Positions 9,395-17,554 of a stretch of DNA of 64,000 bases are shown here, piece by piece. Positions within the stretch are counted from its first letter, which is position 1. Every line of letters begins with the position of its first letter. Position numbers and translations under genes: made by a program. Under the pieces are notes generated by a model. It saw only the letters and a list, made by a program, of their open reading frames with translations. It was not told where the DNA came from and did not search any database. The stretch is taken from contig NZ_AFBG01000019.1 of assembly GCF_000204195.1 (NCBI RefSeq), forward strand, positions 620,001 to 684,000, written 5' to 3'. Source of the DNA: Acidovorax radicis N35. Lineage in GTDB: Bacteria; Pseudomonadota; Gammaproteobacteria; Burkholderiales; Burkholderiaceae_C.

Positions 9395-9574
9395 AGAACC
9401 TGTTCAAGGTCTTTTCGGGGTCGCACAAGTACCTTGCCCGAAGGGTTGGCGTGAAATCGGGCGATTGGACGCCCCGCTGCTTGCATGGGCATGAGCCCAT
9501 GCGGCGCATCCGAAACATCCACTCATCCCGATTGCACTCCAATGCGATCCCCGAAAAGACCTTGAACAGGTTCT
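9395..9574. repeat. Large inverted-repeat element (type B), about 180 bp
   Basis: Arms 9395-9425 and 9543-9574 are reverse complements over about 31 bp with a single indel. An inner perfect hairpin CATGGGC-ATGA-GCCCATG lies at 9484-9501. It sits between the ABC operon start and the Lrp gene end. Small ORFs across it have no recognisable content. It has the same design as the element at 5367-5632 but a different sequence. Confidence 0.82.
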
Positions 9575-9601
9575 CCCCCACCATCGAGGGCGCGCGGATT
9601 G

Positions 9602-10084
9602 TCACACAGGCACCGCCGTGGTCGCCTTCACACGGTCCAGCACAAAACTGGTCTTGCAGTCCTGCACGCTGGGGTGCTTGAGCAGCGTGTCCATGATGAA
9701 CCGGCTGTAGTGCGCCATGTCGGCCACCACCACACGCAGGAGGTAGTCCATTTCGCCCGTGAGCGATGCGCACTCCACCACTTCAGGCCAGGTTTGCACG
9801 CTGGCACGGAACAGGTCCATGGGGTTGCGCTTGTGGCTTTCGGTGTGTTTTTCGAGGCGAACGTTGAGGTAGGCGGTCAGCCCCAGGCCCACGGCCTCGG
9901 GGGGCACCAATGCAACGTACCGGTCGATCACGCCGCTCTCTTCCAGGCGCTTGACGCGGCGCAACACCGCACTGGGCGACAGGCCCACCTGCTCGCCGAT
10001 GACGTCGTACGTCTCACGGCCATTTTCTTGCAGGCGGCGCAGGATGGCCCTGTCCAGCTTGTCGAGTGCGTTTAAGGCTTGCAT
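9602..10084 (-). CDS. Lrp/AsnC-family transcriptional regulator
   Basis: 160 aa. An N-terminal helix-turn-helix (LDRAILRRLQENGR then IGEQVGLSPSAVLRRVKRLEESG, about residues 8-50) is followed by the RAM effector-binding domain (EVVECASLTGEMDYLLRVVV). The start at 10084 (MQALNALDKL) gives the standard length; an upstream extension reaches into the divergent lipase promoter. In relatives such a regulator sits directly beside hppD, and Lrp proteins there sense aromatic amino acids. Here a lipase pair lies between, so control of hppD and phhA is inference. Confidence 0.92.
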   Translation of the reverse strand: MQALNALDKLDRAILRRLQENGRETYDVIGEQVGLSPSAVLRRVKRLEESGVIDRYVALVPPEAVGLGLTAYLNVRLEKHTESHKRNPMDLFRASVQTWPEVVECASLTGEMDYLLRVVVADMAHYSRFIMDTLLKHPSVQDCKTSFVLDRVKATTAVPV

Positions 10085-10191
10085 GACGCAATATTCTATG
10101 AAGTTTTTACTTTTTGCGCTTTTTGAATTGCAGGCTGGGGTATGTCCCGATAGTGACTCCGCACGAAGAAAAGAAGAATAAATCCTGCAAA

Positions 10192-10209
10192 AACGAACGG
10201 TCGTTCTTT
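10192..10209. promoter_or_regulatory. Palindromic candidate operator upstream of the lipase gene
   Basis: GAACG-GT-CGTTC flanked by A and T tracts lies about 40 bp upstream of the lipase ATG, in the divergent lrp-lip space. The shape resembles TetR-type sites, but no TetR gene is present in this window. Confidence 0.3.
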
Positions 10210-10248
10210 TTTGTAGGCACAAAAAAACATATTTATGGAGACAACTGC

Positions 10249-11190
10249 ATGACCGGATTTCTCAGCCGCTTGTCGAGGCGATTTTTTCTGGCCGCGACGG
10301 CCGCATTGCTGCTCATCGGCGCCAGCGCGCAGGCCCAGACGGGCACCACCCAGACCCGCTACCCCATCGTGCTCGTACATGGACTCTTCGGGTTTGATTC
10401 GGCCCTGGGCGTCGACTACTTCTACGGCATCCCCGACGCCCTGCGCCAGGGCGGCGCGAAGGTCTACGTGGCCCAGGTGTCGGCCGCCAACAGCACCGAG
10501 GTCCGGGGCGAACAACTGCTCGCGCAGGTGAACACCATCCTGGCCATCACGGGCGCGGCCAAGGTGAACCTGGTGGGCCACTCGCACGGTGGGCCCACGG
10601 CGCGCTATGTCGCCGGGGTGGCACCGGGCAAGATCGCCTCGGTGACCTCGGTCGGCGGGGTCAACCGTGGATCGCGGGTGGCCGACATCATGCGCGGCGT
10701 GGCGCCCGCAGGTTCGGTCTCCGAAACCATCGCCAGCGGGGCCGCATCGGCGCTGGTCGCACTGATCAACCTGACCTCGGGCGGCTCGGGCCTGCCGCAG
10801 ATGCCCACCGCAGCGCTGGACTCGCTCACCACGGTCGGCTCCGCCGCTTTCAACCGCCGCTTTCCACAAGGCGTGCCCACCTCGGGCTGCGGCAGTGGCG
10901 CAGAACTCGTCAACGGCGTGCGCTACTACTCCTGGACGGGCACCAAGACCCTGACCAACGTGCTGGATGCAAGCGACGCGCTGCTGGGCGTGCTGGGCCT
11001 GGTGTTCGGCGAAGCCAACGATGGCCTGGTGTCGGCCTGCTCCTCGCGCCTGGGAAAACACCTGGGCGACTACCGCCAGAACCACCTCGATGAAGTGAAC
11101 CAGTTGCTGGGCCTGCGCGACTGGTTCTCGACAGACCCGGTGACGCTGTACCGCCAGCAGGCCAACCGCCTCAAGACGCAGGGCCTGTAA
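10249..11190 (+). CDS. lip: Secreted triacylglycerol lipase, family I (Pseudomonas/Burkholderia type)
   Basis: 313 aa. Sec signal peptide with RR, hydrophobic core and likely cleavage after ASAQAQ (residue 30). The mature enzyme is an alpha/beta hydrolase with S112 in the lipase box GHSHG, D258 in GEANDGLVS and H279 in QNHLDEVN. H44-G45 of VLVHGLFGFD form the oxyanion hole region. Two mature cysteines, C214 and C264, match the conserved disulfide of subfamily I.2. GGAG lies ahead of the chosen ATG at 10249. The foldase gene follows after 3 nt, as expected for lipases that need a dedicated chaperone before type II secretion. Confidence 0.95.
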   Translation: MTGFLSRLSRRFFLAATAALLLIGASAQAQTGTTQTRYPIVLVHGLFGFDSALGVDYFYGIPDALRQGGAKVYVAQVSAANSTEVRGEQLLAQVNTILAITGAAKVNLVGHSHGGPTARYVAGVAPGKIASVTSVGGVNRGSRVADIMRGVAPAGSVSETIASGAASALVALINLTSGGSGLPQMPTAALDSLTTVGSAAFNRRFPQGVPTSGCGSGAELVNGVRYYSWTGTKTLTNVLDASDALLGVLGLVFGEANDGLVSACSSRLGKHLGDYRQNHLDEVNQLLGLRDWFSTDPVTLYRQQANRLKTQGL

Positions 11191-11193
11191 GCC

Positions 11194-12183
11194 GTGAAAC
11201 GCGCCCGTGCCTTCGCGGCAGGAGCGGCCCTGGTCGTCGCCACGGCCGCCGTGGTCTGGTGGCTGGGTTCGCAGCAAGGCTTGCCGGGCGCGGCGGGCCT
11301 GCGCCCGGAGCCCGGCGCCGCTGCCGCGCAGGCCACCGGGGCGGGCCAGCCCCCGTCGGCACGGCCCATGGAGAGCAGCTTCTTTGCCACCCGCCGCGCC
11401 TCCGACCCCGACCGCAGTGAAGACCCCTTGCTGGTGCACGGCCTGCGCGACACGCTGGAGGCGCTGCTCACAGAAGCCCTGGAGGACGGCGCGACAGACC
11501 CCGCCGCACTCAAACAACGCCTGGCCGGGCTGGTGGGCAAGCACTTCCCCGCAGCCCTGGCCACGCGCGCATTGGCACTGGCCGAGCGCTACGTGGACTA
11601 CCGCGTGGCGCTGGGCCAGCTGCGCCCTCCCCAGGACCCGAACGACCCCGGTGCCCTGCGCGAGGCGCTGGAAGCCCGCCACAAGGTACGCCAGCAGTTT
11701 TTTGACGGCCCCGAGCACGACGCCCTGTTCGCCCGCGAGGCGGAGCTCGACCGCTACACCCTGGCGCGCCTGGAAATCGAACGCAACCCCCAGCTTACCG
11801 CCGAGCAGCGCGCCCAGGCCTTCCGCGATGCAGAGAATGAATTGCCAGCAGCGCGCCGCGCCGAGCGCGCCGCCACCACCGAACACCTGAACGCCGCCGC
11901 CCAGACCGCCGCGTTCAACGCACAAAACACCGACGAGCGCACCCGCCATGCAGCACGCAGCGCGCAATACGGCGAGGCCGCTGCCCACGCCATGGCCCAG
12001 CTCGACCGGGAAGAACAACACTGGCAGCAGCGGCTTGACCAGTACAACGAGGCGCGCGGCCAACAAGGCGAAGGCCCCGCATTGCAGCAACTGCGCCAGC
12101 AGCTTTTCTCCGCCGAGGAGCAGCAACGCATCGACGCCGCCCTGGCGCTGCGGCGCCTGCCACCTGCTGCGTCAGGCTCCTGA
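11194..12183 (+). CDS. lif: Lipase-specific foldase (Lif), divergent motif
   Basis: 329 aa starting with GTG. One N-terminal membrane anchor (about residues 8-24) is followed by an Ala/Pro-rich linker and a long helical domain, the standard Lif plan for a chaperone that wraps the lipase in the periplasm. It lies 3 nt after the lipase gene. The normally near-invariant RxxFDYxLSAxGE motif in the first mini-domain is replaced by RDTLEALLTEALED (residues 85-98): F, D and Y are L, E and A. Later features such as RxxYVDYR (132-137 region) and FxxxEHDALFARE are typical. The identity is clear from position and architecture. Confidence 0.9.
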   Translation: MKRARAFAAGAALVVATAAVVWWLGSQQGLPGAAGLRPEPGAAAAQATGAGQPPSARPMESSFFATRRASDPDRSEDPLLVHGLRDTLEALLTEALEDGATDPAALKQRLAGLVGKHFPAALATRALALAERYVDYRVALGQLRPPQDPNDPGALREALEARHKVRQQFFDGPEHDALFAREAELDRYTLARLEIERNPQLTAEQRAQAFRDAENELPAARRAERAATTEHLNAAAQTAAFNAQNTDERTRHAARSAQYGEAAAHAMAQLDREEQHWQQRLDQYNEARGQQGEGPALQQLRQQLFSAEEQQRIDAALALRRLPPAASGS

Positions 12184-12369
12184 GCTCCCCTGGCCCCACG
12201 CAAGAGACAGCCGCCACATACCGAGGTAGCGCCCTGGTCTTGCGCTGAAATTTGATCATTCACAACATTCCTGCAAATCGGAGGCCAAAGCCTCTTGATT
12301 TCGCCAGAAACATGAGGCAGGGCGCGCCTACAGTCCATGACATTCCTCAACGAATGCCGGAGACACCCC

Positions 12370-13482
12370 ATGAACGCCGCCTTGCCGCAACAAACCGCCG
12401 CCCAGCTCGAAGCCTGGGACAACCCCATGGGCCTGATGGGGTTCGAATTCGTCGAATTCACCTCGCCCACCCCTGGCGTGCTGGAAGGTGTGTTCGAGAA
12501 GCTGGGCTTTACGCTCGTGGCCAAGCACCGCTCCAAGGATGTGGTGCTGTACCGCCAGAACGGCATCAACTTCATCCTTAACCGCGAGCCCCACAGCCAG
12601 GCCGCCTACTTTGGCGCCGAGCACGGCCCTTCGGCCTGTGGCCTGGCCTTCCGCGTGAAGGACGCCCACAAGGCCTACAACCGCGCGCTGGAGTTGGGTG
12701 CCCAGCCCATCGAGATCCCCACCGGCCCGATGGAGCTGCGCCTTCCCGCCATCAAGGGCATTGGCGGCGCACCGCTGTATTTGATTGACCGCTTTGAAGA
12801 CGGCAAGTCCATCTACGACATCGACTTCGAATTCATCGAAGGCGTGGACCGCCGCCCTGTGGGCCACGGCCTGAACCTCATCGACCACCTCACGCACAAC
12901 GTGTACCGCGGCCGCATGGGTTTCTGGGCCAACTTCTACGAGAAGCTGTTCAACTTCCGCGAGATCCGCTACTTCGACATTCAGGGCGAATACACGGGCC
13001 TCACGTCCAAGGCCATGACCGCGCCCGACGGCAAGATCCGCATCCCGCTGAATGAAGAATCCAAGCAGGGCGGCGGCCAGATCGAAGAATTCTTGATGCA
13101 GTTCAACGGTGAAGGCATCCAGCACATCGCGCTGATCTGCGACAACTTGCAGGACGTGGTGGACAAGCTGGGCATGGCCGGCGTCTCGCTGGCCACCGCG
13201 CCCAACGACGTCTACTACGAAATGCTGGACACCCGCCTGCCCGGCCACGGCCAGCCCGTGCCTGAACTGCAGGCGCGCGGCATTCTGCTCGACGGCACCA
13301 CCGCCGATGGCACGCCGCGCCTGCTGCTGCAGATTTTCTCCACCCCCATGCTGGGGCCGGTGTTCTTTGAATTCATCCAGCGCGAAGGCGACTACCGCGA
13401 CGGTTTTGGCGAAGGCAACTTCAAGGCGCTGTTCGAATCGCTGGAGCGCGACCAGATCCGCCGCGGCGTACTGAACACGTAA
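12370..13482 (+). CDS. hppD: 4-hydroxyphenylpyruvate dioxygenase
   Basis: 370 aa vicinal-oxygen-chelate enzyme that converts 4-hydroxyphenylpyruvate to homogentisate, the committed step of tyrosine breakdown. The Fe(II) ligands are H173 (IDHLTHNV), H252 (GIQHIALIC) and E334 ([11 protein letters not shown]). Their spacing of 79 and 82 residues equals that of the Pseudomonas enzyme. A GGAG site lies ahead of the ATG at 12370; an in-frame ATG at 12337 is less likely. It is co-oriented with phhA, 1.1 kb downstream, which feeds tyrosine into the same pathway. Confidence 0.97.
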   Translation: MNAALPQQTAAQLEAWDNPMGLMGFEFVEFTSPTPGVLEGVFEKLGFTLVAKHRSKDVVLYRQNGINFILNREPHSQAAYFGAEHGPSACGLAFRVKDAHKAYNRALELGAQPIEIPTGPMELRLPAIKGIGGAPLYLIDRFEDGKSIYDIDFEFIEGVDRRPVGHGLNLIDHLTHNVYRGRMGFWANFYEKLFNFREIRYFDIQGEYTGLTSKAMTAPDGKIRIPLNEESKQGGGQIEEFLMQFNGEGIQHIALICDNLQDVVDKLGMAGVSLATAPNDVYYEMLDTRLPGHGQPVPELQARGILLDGTTADGTPRLLLQIFSTPMLGPVFFEFIQREGDYRDGFGEGNFKALFESLERDQIRRGVLNT

Positions 13483-13520
13483 GACATCAGACATCCATGG
13501 GTTAACCCTGAACAGATGCC

Positions 13521-13526
13521 TATACT
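13521..13526 (+). promoter_or_regulatory. Candidate -10 box for the Bug-protein gene
   Basis: TATACT lies 30 bp upstream of the ATG, and a perfect palindrome GGGTTAACCC (13499-13508) sits where a -35 or an operator would be. The -35 itself is not convincing. Confidence 0.3.
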
Positions 13527-13556
13527 GCGCGCTCCCCGGAACTCAAAAGGATCCCG

Positions 13557-14525
13557 ATGTCGCTCCGTAGCACCCTGTTCAGTGTTGGCCTGACCTGTGT
13601 GGCCACCATTGCCATGGCCCAAAGCCCCTCTGCCCCGCTCACCATCGTGGTGCCCTACCCCGCTGGTGGTCCGCTGGACATCTCGGCCCGCATCGTGGCC
13701 GAAGGTGCTGCAGCCCAGCTTGGCTCCATTACCGTGGAGAACAAACCGGGGGCGGGTGGTAGTACCGGCGCCGACCAGGTCGCCAAAGCCGGGAAGACCA
13801 GCAACCAGGTGCTGATGGGCGCCGTGGCCACCCACGCCGTCAACCCCTGGCTGTACAAGAACTTCCCCTACAACGCGCTCAATGACTTCAAACCCATCGC
13901 CCTTGTGGCACGCACGCCCAACGTGCTGGTGGTGAATGCCGAGCAGGCCGCCAAGCTGGGCATCAAGACGACGCCGGAGCTGGTGCAGTACCTCAAGAAG
14001 AACCCGGACCAGGCCAAGTACGGCTCGGGCGGCAACGGCAGCATCGGCCACATCTCGGCCGAGATGTTCAAGTCGCTCACCAACACCAGGATGGGCCACA
14101 CGCCGTTCCAGGGCTCCAAGCCCGCACTGGCTGCGCTGGAGTCCGGCCAGGTGCTGATGGTGTTTGACAACCTGGCATCGGCGCTGCCGCAGATCCAGTC
14201 GGGCAAGCTGCTGGCGCTGGGCGTGACCACCTTGAGCCGCAATGAGGCGCTGCCCAACGTGCCGAGCATCAACGACAGCGTGCAGGGCTTCAACGTGTCG
14301 ACCTGGTTCGGCCTGTTTGCGCCCGCCTCGCTGCCCGACGCCGATGCGCGCCGCTATGCCAACGCGTTCACCGCTGCCATGCATTCGCCAGCCGGCAAGG
14401 AGAAGTTCAAGAAGATGGGTATCACGCCCGAAGAGCTCACGCTCGACGGGTTTGCGCAGTTTGTGCGCTCGGAAAACAGCAAGTACGAGTTCCTGATCCG
14501 GGCCGCAAAAATCAAGATCGATTAG
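13557..14525 (+). CDS. Bug/TctC-family periplasmic solute-binding protein
   Basis: 322 aa with a signal peptide ending near AMAQ (residue 22). The Bug family motif is present as TIVVPYPAGGPLDISAR, followed by VENKPGAGGSTGA and YGSGGNGSIGHIS. Such proteins bind carboxylates and feed tripartite tricarboxylate transporters, but most in Comamonadaceae are orphans, as here: no TctA or TctB is nearby. An AAAAGG site precedes the ATG. Lying between hppD and phhA, it might bind an aromatic acid; that is a guess from position. Confidence 0.9.
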   Translation: MSLRSTLFSVGLTCVATIAMAQSPSAPLTIVVPYPAGGPLDISARIVAEGAAAQLGSITVENKPGAGGSTGADQVAKAGKTSNQVLMGAVATHAVNPWLYKNFPYNALNDFKPIALVARTPNVLVVNAEQAAKLGIKTTPELVQYLKKNPDQAKYGSGGNGSIGHISAEMFKSLTNTRMGHTPFQGSKPALAALESGQVLMVFDNLASALPQIQSGKLLALGVTTLSRNEALPNVPSINDSVQGFNVSTWFGLFAPASLPDADARRYANAFTAAMHSPAGKEKFKKMGITPEELTLDGFAQFVRSENSKYEFLIRAAKIKID

Positions 14526-14590
14526 CAGCCGCGTGGGCTGGTGCGCACCCCCGTCGCGGTGCGCCGACCATGGCGGCAAAGGAGAAAAAA

Positions 14591-15430
14591 ATGGGACAAG
14601 CCCCCGTCGTCTATGGCCAATCCACCCGCCCCCCGCGTGGCGACTACTCGCGTGCCAGCGAGGACTACACCTGCCCGCAGGATTACGCGAGCTACACCGC
14701 CGCCGATCACGACACGTACCGGCGCCTGTACGAACGCCAGCGCGCGCTATTGCCGGGCCTGGCCAGCCAGGCGTTCATTGACGCCCTGCCTTCCCTGGGC
14801 GCGAGTGACCGCATTCCACGGTTTGAAGAGGTGAACGAGCGCCTCTACAAAGCGACCGGCTGGGAGTTGGTGGGCGTGCCCGGGCTGATCCCGGAGGTGC
14901 CCTTCTTCACCCTGCTGGCCAACCGCAAGTTCCCGGTGACGGACTGGATCCGCAAGCCCGAGGAGTTCGAGTACATCGTCGAGCCTGACATTTTTCATGA
15001 CCTGTTCGGGCATGTGCCGTTGTTGTTCAACCCGGTGTTTGCGGACTACGTGCAGCGGTATGGGCAAGGCGGGCTGAAGGCGCAGGGGCTGGGGTCTTGC
15101 GAGATGCTCTCGCGGCTTTATTGGTACACCATCGAGTTCGGGTTGATCCGCGAGGCGGGGGAGCTGCGGGCATACGGCGCGGGCATTTTGAGTTCATCGG
15201 GCGAGCTGGCGTATTCGGTCCAGAGCCCGGAGCCGCAGCGGATTCCGCTGCAGCTGGAGCGGACCATGCGCACGCGCTACAAGATCGATACGTACCAGCA
15301 GACGTATTTTGTGATCGATAGTTTTGAGCAGTTGTTTGAGATGACGGCGGCGGACTTTGCGCCGATCTATGAGCGGCTGCGGGGGTTGCCGGAGTTTGCG
15401 GCGGATGAGCGGGATGCGGTGGCGGCTTGA
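14591..15430 (+). CDS. phhA: Phenylalanine 4-monooxygenase
   Basis: 279 aa pterin-dependent, non-haem-iron hydroxylase that turns phenylalanine into tyrosine. Iron ligands are H136 and H141 in FHDLFGHVPLL and E182 in YTIEFGL. The core motifs match bacterial PhhA, and there is no regulatory ACT domain, as usual in bacteria. GGAG six bases ahead selects the ATG at 14591 over that at 14570. It supplies hppD via tyrosine aminotransferase, which is not in the window. The 4a-carbinolamine dehydratase partner phhB is also absent here. Confidence 0.96.
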   Translation: MGQAPVVYGQSTRPPRGDYSRASEDYTCPQDYASYTAADHDTYRRLYERQRALLPGLASQAFIDALPSLGASDRIPRFEEVNERLYKATGWELVGVPGLIPEVPFFTLLANRKFPVTDWIRKPEEFEYIVEPDIFHDLFGHVPLLFNPVFADYVQRYGQGGLKAQGLGSCEMLSRLYWYTIEFGLIREAGELRAYGAGILSSSGELAYSVQSPEPQRIPLQLERTMRTRYKIDTYQQTYFVIDSFEQLFEMTAADFAPIYERLRGLPEFAADERDAVAA

Positions 15431-15443
15431 GTTTTTCGAATGA

Positions 15444-15500
15444 AATTGGCTGCTTGCGCCTGTCCATCAAGCGCTGGAAGCTATTACTTCTATAGCAAAC
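15444..15500 (-). repeat. Comamonad palindromic element, left of type C inverted repeat
   Basis: Shows TTGGC, the paired GCGC and AAGCGCT arms, then AGCT and TATAGCAAA. It lies 13 bp after the phhA stop. Confidence 0.8.
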
Positions 15501-15506
15501 CTTCAA

Positions 15507-15662
15507 CCGTTCGGGCTGAGCTTGTCGAAGCCGGGGCGTGCTGGTTTGAAAGGCGTGCCTGGGTTGAGAGCGGGGGCCGGGGTGACTCCCGGCCTCCGCA
15601 CTCGCCACAAGCATGCGCTTCAAACCAGCGCGCCCAGGCTTCGACAGGCTCAGCCCGAACGG
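15507..15662. repeat. Large inverted-repeat element (type C), about 156 bp
   Basis: Arms 15507-15532 and 15637-15662 are reverse complements at 25 of 26 positions and contain the TTCGACA-GGCTCAGCCCGAACGG-type word common in many proteobacterial genomes. Inner stems include GGCCGGG...CCCGGCC at 15576-15595 and CTGGTTTGAA with TTCAAACCAG. Two oppositely oriented palindromic elements flank it, so the whole 313-bp gap from phhA to the hydrolase is repeat DNA. Confidence 0.85.
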
Positions 15663-15684
15663 TAGGCGAAAACTCGACAACTAC

Positions 15685-15732
15685 AAAAACAATAGCTGCT
15701 AGCGCTTTATACATAAGCGCTAGAGGCCAAAA
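15685..15732 (+). repeat. Comamonad palindromic element, right of type C inverted repeat
   Basis: The best copy in the window: AGCT-GCT-AGCGCTT, seven bases, AAGCGCT-AGA-GGCCAAAA. It ends 12 bp before the hydrolase stop codon. Confidence 0.88.
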
Positions 15733-15743
15733 CAATCAAAAAA

Positions 15744-16640
15744 TCACCCCCGCCCCATCTCCTCAAGACAAGCCTTCATCACCCCCGGATCAAACGCCAT
15801 CTGCACATGCGCCACCCCATCCACCAACCGGTTGTCCGCCCCCGGCAAACTGGCGGTACTCGCGGGAAACACAATGTTGTCGCAGTTCGAATACCAGCAC
15901 GTAAACAGCGCCGCCCGCCCCGCCGGTTCGGCCCGCTGCAGCGCCACCACCCAATCCCCCGCCAGGCTCATCTGCCGCCCATTCACCGCCCGGCTGAAGC
16001 GCCCCAGCCACGTGCCTCCGTGGGGCGTGCCCAGCGTCAACACCCGATGCACCCGCCCATCGGCCTGGTGCACCCGCAGCCACGCCCGCACCGCCAGCCC
16101 GCCCATGCTGTGGCACAACAGCACCGGCGCCTGGCCCGTGGCGGCCGTCACCCGCAACACAGCGTCTTCAATGATGTCGGCGTATTCGTCAATCGAGCCC
16201 ATCACCGGCTCCAGGTTCACCGCCACATGGGCATGGCCCCCAGCGCGCAGGCCCGCGAACCAGGGCAGCCACAGACCCCGGTTGCACATGAAGCCATGCA
16301 CCAGCACCACACCACGCTTGCCCGTTGGCGTGGCGGGCAGCCAGTCGGGCAGTGACTGGTGGCGAAACGGCTGGCGCCAGCAGAACACCAGCAACGCCAC
16401 CCACACCTCGGCCCACCAGGCGGCCAGCACCTGCGAGGGGCGCGCACGCGGCGCGGCATCGGCACGGTTGGTGTGGTGCATCAGCACAAACTCCACCGCC
16501 ATCACCAAGAGGTAAATGCCCAGCGGCAACAGTGCTCCCAGCACAGCGTGCAACGGTGAATACGGCCATTGCCACACCAGCCAGGCGGCCATGGCCAGCA
16601 GGATGAACAGGAGAAGGACTCTTTGCCAGCGCGCGATCAT
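15744..16640 (-). CDS. Membrane-anchored alpha/beta hydrolase (lipase-like)
   Basis: 298 aa. Two N-terminal membrane segments (about residues 8-24 and 30-53) precede an alpha/beta hydrolase domain starting at GVVLVHGFMCN. The nucleophile elbow is CHSMG (S178), a variant of GxSxG. LTLGTPHGGTW is typical of triacylglycerol lipase or acyltransferase families; the acid and His come later (VDGVAHVQMAF). The ATG at 16640 was chosen because upstream sequence belongs to the divergent FFLEELY gene. The substrate is unknown, probably a lipid or ester at the membrane. Confidence 0.85.
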   Translation of the reverse strand: MIARWQRVLLLFILLAMAAWLVWQWPYSPLHAVLGALLPLGIYLLVMAVEFVLMHHTNRADAAPRARPSQVLAAWWAEVWVALLVFCWRQPFRHQSLPDWLPATPTGKRGVVLVHGFMCNRGLWLPWFAGLRAGGHAHVAVNLEPVMGSIDEYADIIEDAVLRVTAATGQAPVLLCHSMGGLAVRAWLRVHQADGRVHRVLTLGTPHGGTWLGRFSRAVNGRQMSLAGDWVVALQRAEPAGRAALFTCWYSNCDNIVFPASTASLPGADNRLVDGVAHVQMAFDPGVMKACLEEMGRG

Positions 16641-16733
16641 GGTGGTGGTGGGCAGATGTTGTAATTCACCAGCCGCATTGTGGCGCCTGGGCTCCGCCCT
16701 GGCGCCTCCCGCAAGTAGAAAGGACCCAGCCCC

Positions 16734-17474
16734 ATGGATGCCGCCCAGACCATCCGCGACTGCATTGCCGACGTGACCGCCCTGCGCCTGCACCGCACGG
16801 GCGACCCGGCGCTGGGCGCGGCGGTGGGCAGCGTGAAGACCCTGCAAGCACGGCGCTTTCGGGGCACCTATGCGGACCTGATGGGCTCGCCCTCGTTTGG
16901 CCCGGCGGCCCGGTTCTTTCTGGAAGAGCTCTACAGCGACACCGACTACACCGACCGCGATCTGCAGTTTGGCCGCATCGCAGGCACGCTGCAGACCATG
17001 TTCCCCCAGCCCGTGGTGGCCACGGCCATGGCCCTGGCCGTGCTGCATGCACAGACCGAGGGGCTGGACCAGGACATGGGCCGCGCGTGGCTGCTCCACG
17101 CCGACGCAGCCAGCGATGCCGCCCGCTACACCGCTGCCTGGCGCACCGTAGGCCAGCGCCATGCGCGCCATGAGCAGCTGCAGCGCGTGCTGGCCATGGG
17201 CACCGACCTGGCACGCCTGACCCGCACGCCGGGCCTGCGGATGATGCTGCGCATGATGCGCGGCCCCGCGAACGCTGCCGGCATGGGCGCGCTGCAGCGG
17301 TTTCTGGAGGCGGGGTTTGACACCTTCGGCCAGCTCGCGCGCCAGCGCGGCGGGGTAGAGCAGTTCCTGGCCACCATCGAAGCGCGTGAACGCAGCCTGA
17401 TGGAGCAACTGTTCGACGCGGATGCTGTCACCTGCGGGACCCAACTCGCAAACACACTAGGACAAGCCCGGTAA
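16734..17474 (+). CDS. FFLEELY-motif protein
   Basis: 246 aa, helical, soluble. It carries the name-giving motif FFLEELYSDTDYTDRD (residues about 63-78). The family is common in beta- and gammaproteobacteria but has no assigned function. AAAGGA precedes the ATG. It lies 80 bp ahead of fadD on the same strand, so co-transcription with a fatty-acid activation gene is possible. It is divergent from the lipase-like hydrolase, 93 bp away. Confidence 0.85.
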   Translation: MDAAQTIRDCIADVTALRLHRTGDPALGAAVGSVKTLQARRFRGTYADLMGSPSFGPAARFFLEELYSDTDYTDRDLQFGRIAGTLQTMFPQPVVATAMALAVLHAQTEGLDQDMGRAWLLHADAASDAARYTAAWRTVGQRHARHEQLQRVLAMGTDLARLTRTPGLRMMLRMMRGPANAAGMGALQRFLEAGFDTFGQLARQRGGVEQFLATIEARERSLMEQLFDADAVTCGTQLANTLGQAR

Positions 17475-17554
17475 CCGATCATCCCCACCTGCTTCCACAA
17501 TCTGTGCCCACCTATCAATGGCATTTGGCGAGCACAAGCGAAGGAAACAAGCGC

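Noticed and set aside
10096-12126. Minus-strand frame of 676 codons over lip and lif
   Set aside because: Antisense shadow; both plus-strand genes have catalytic motifs, signal peptides and ribosome binding sites.
13499-13508. Perfect palindrome GGGTTAACCC after hppD
   Set aside because: A 10-bp palindrome can arise by chance in 64 kb; without a second copy or a known binder it is only noted with the candidate promoter.
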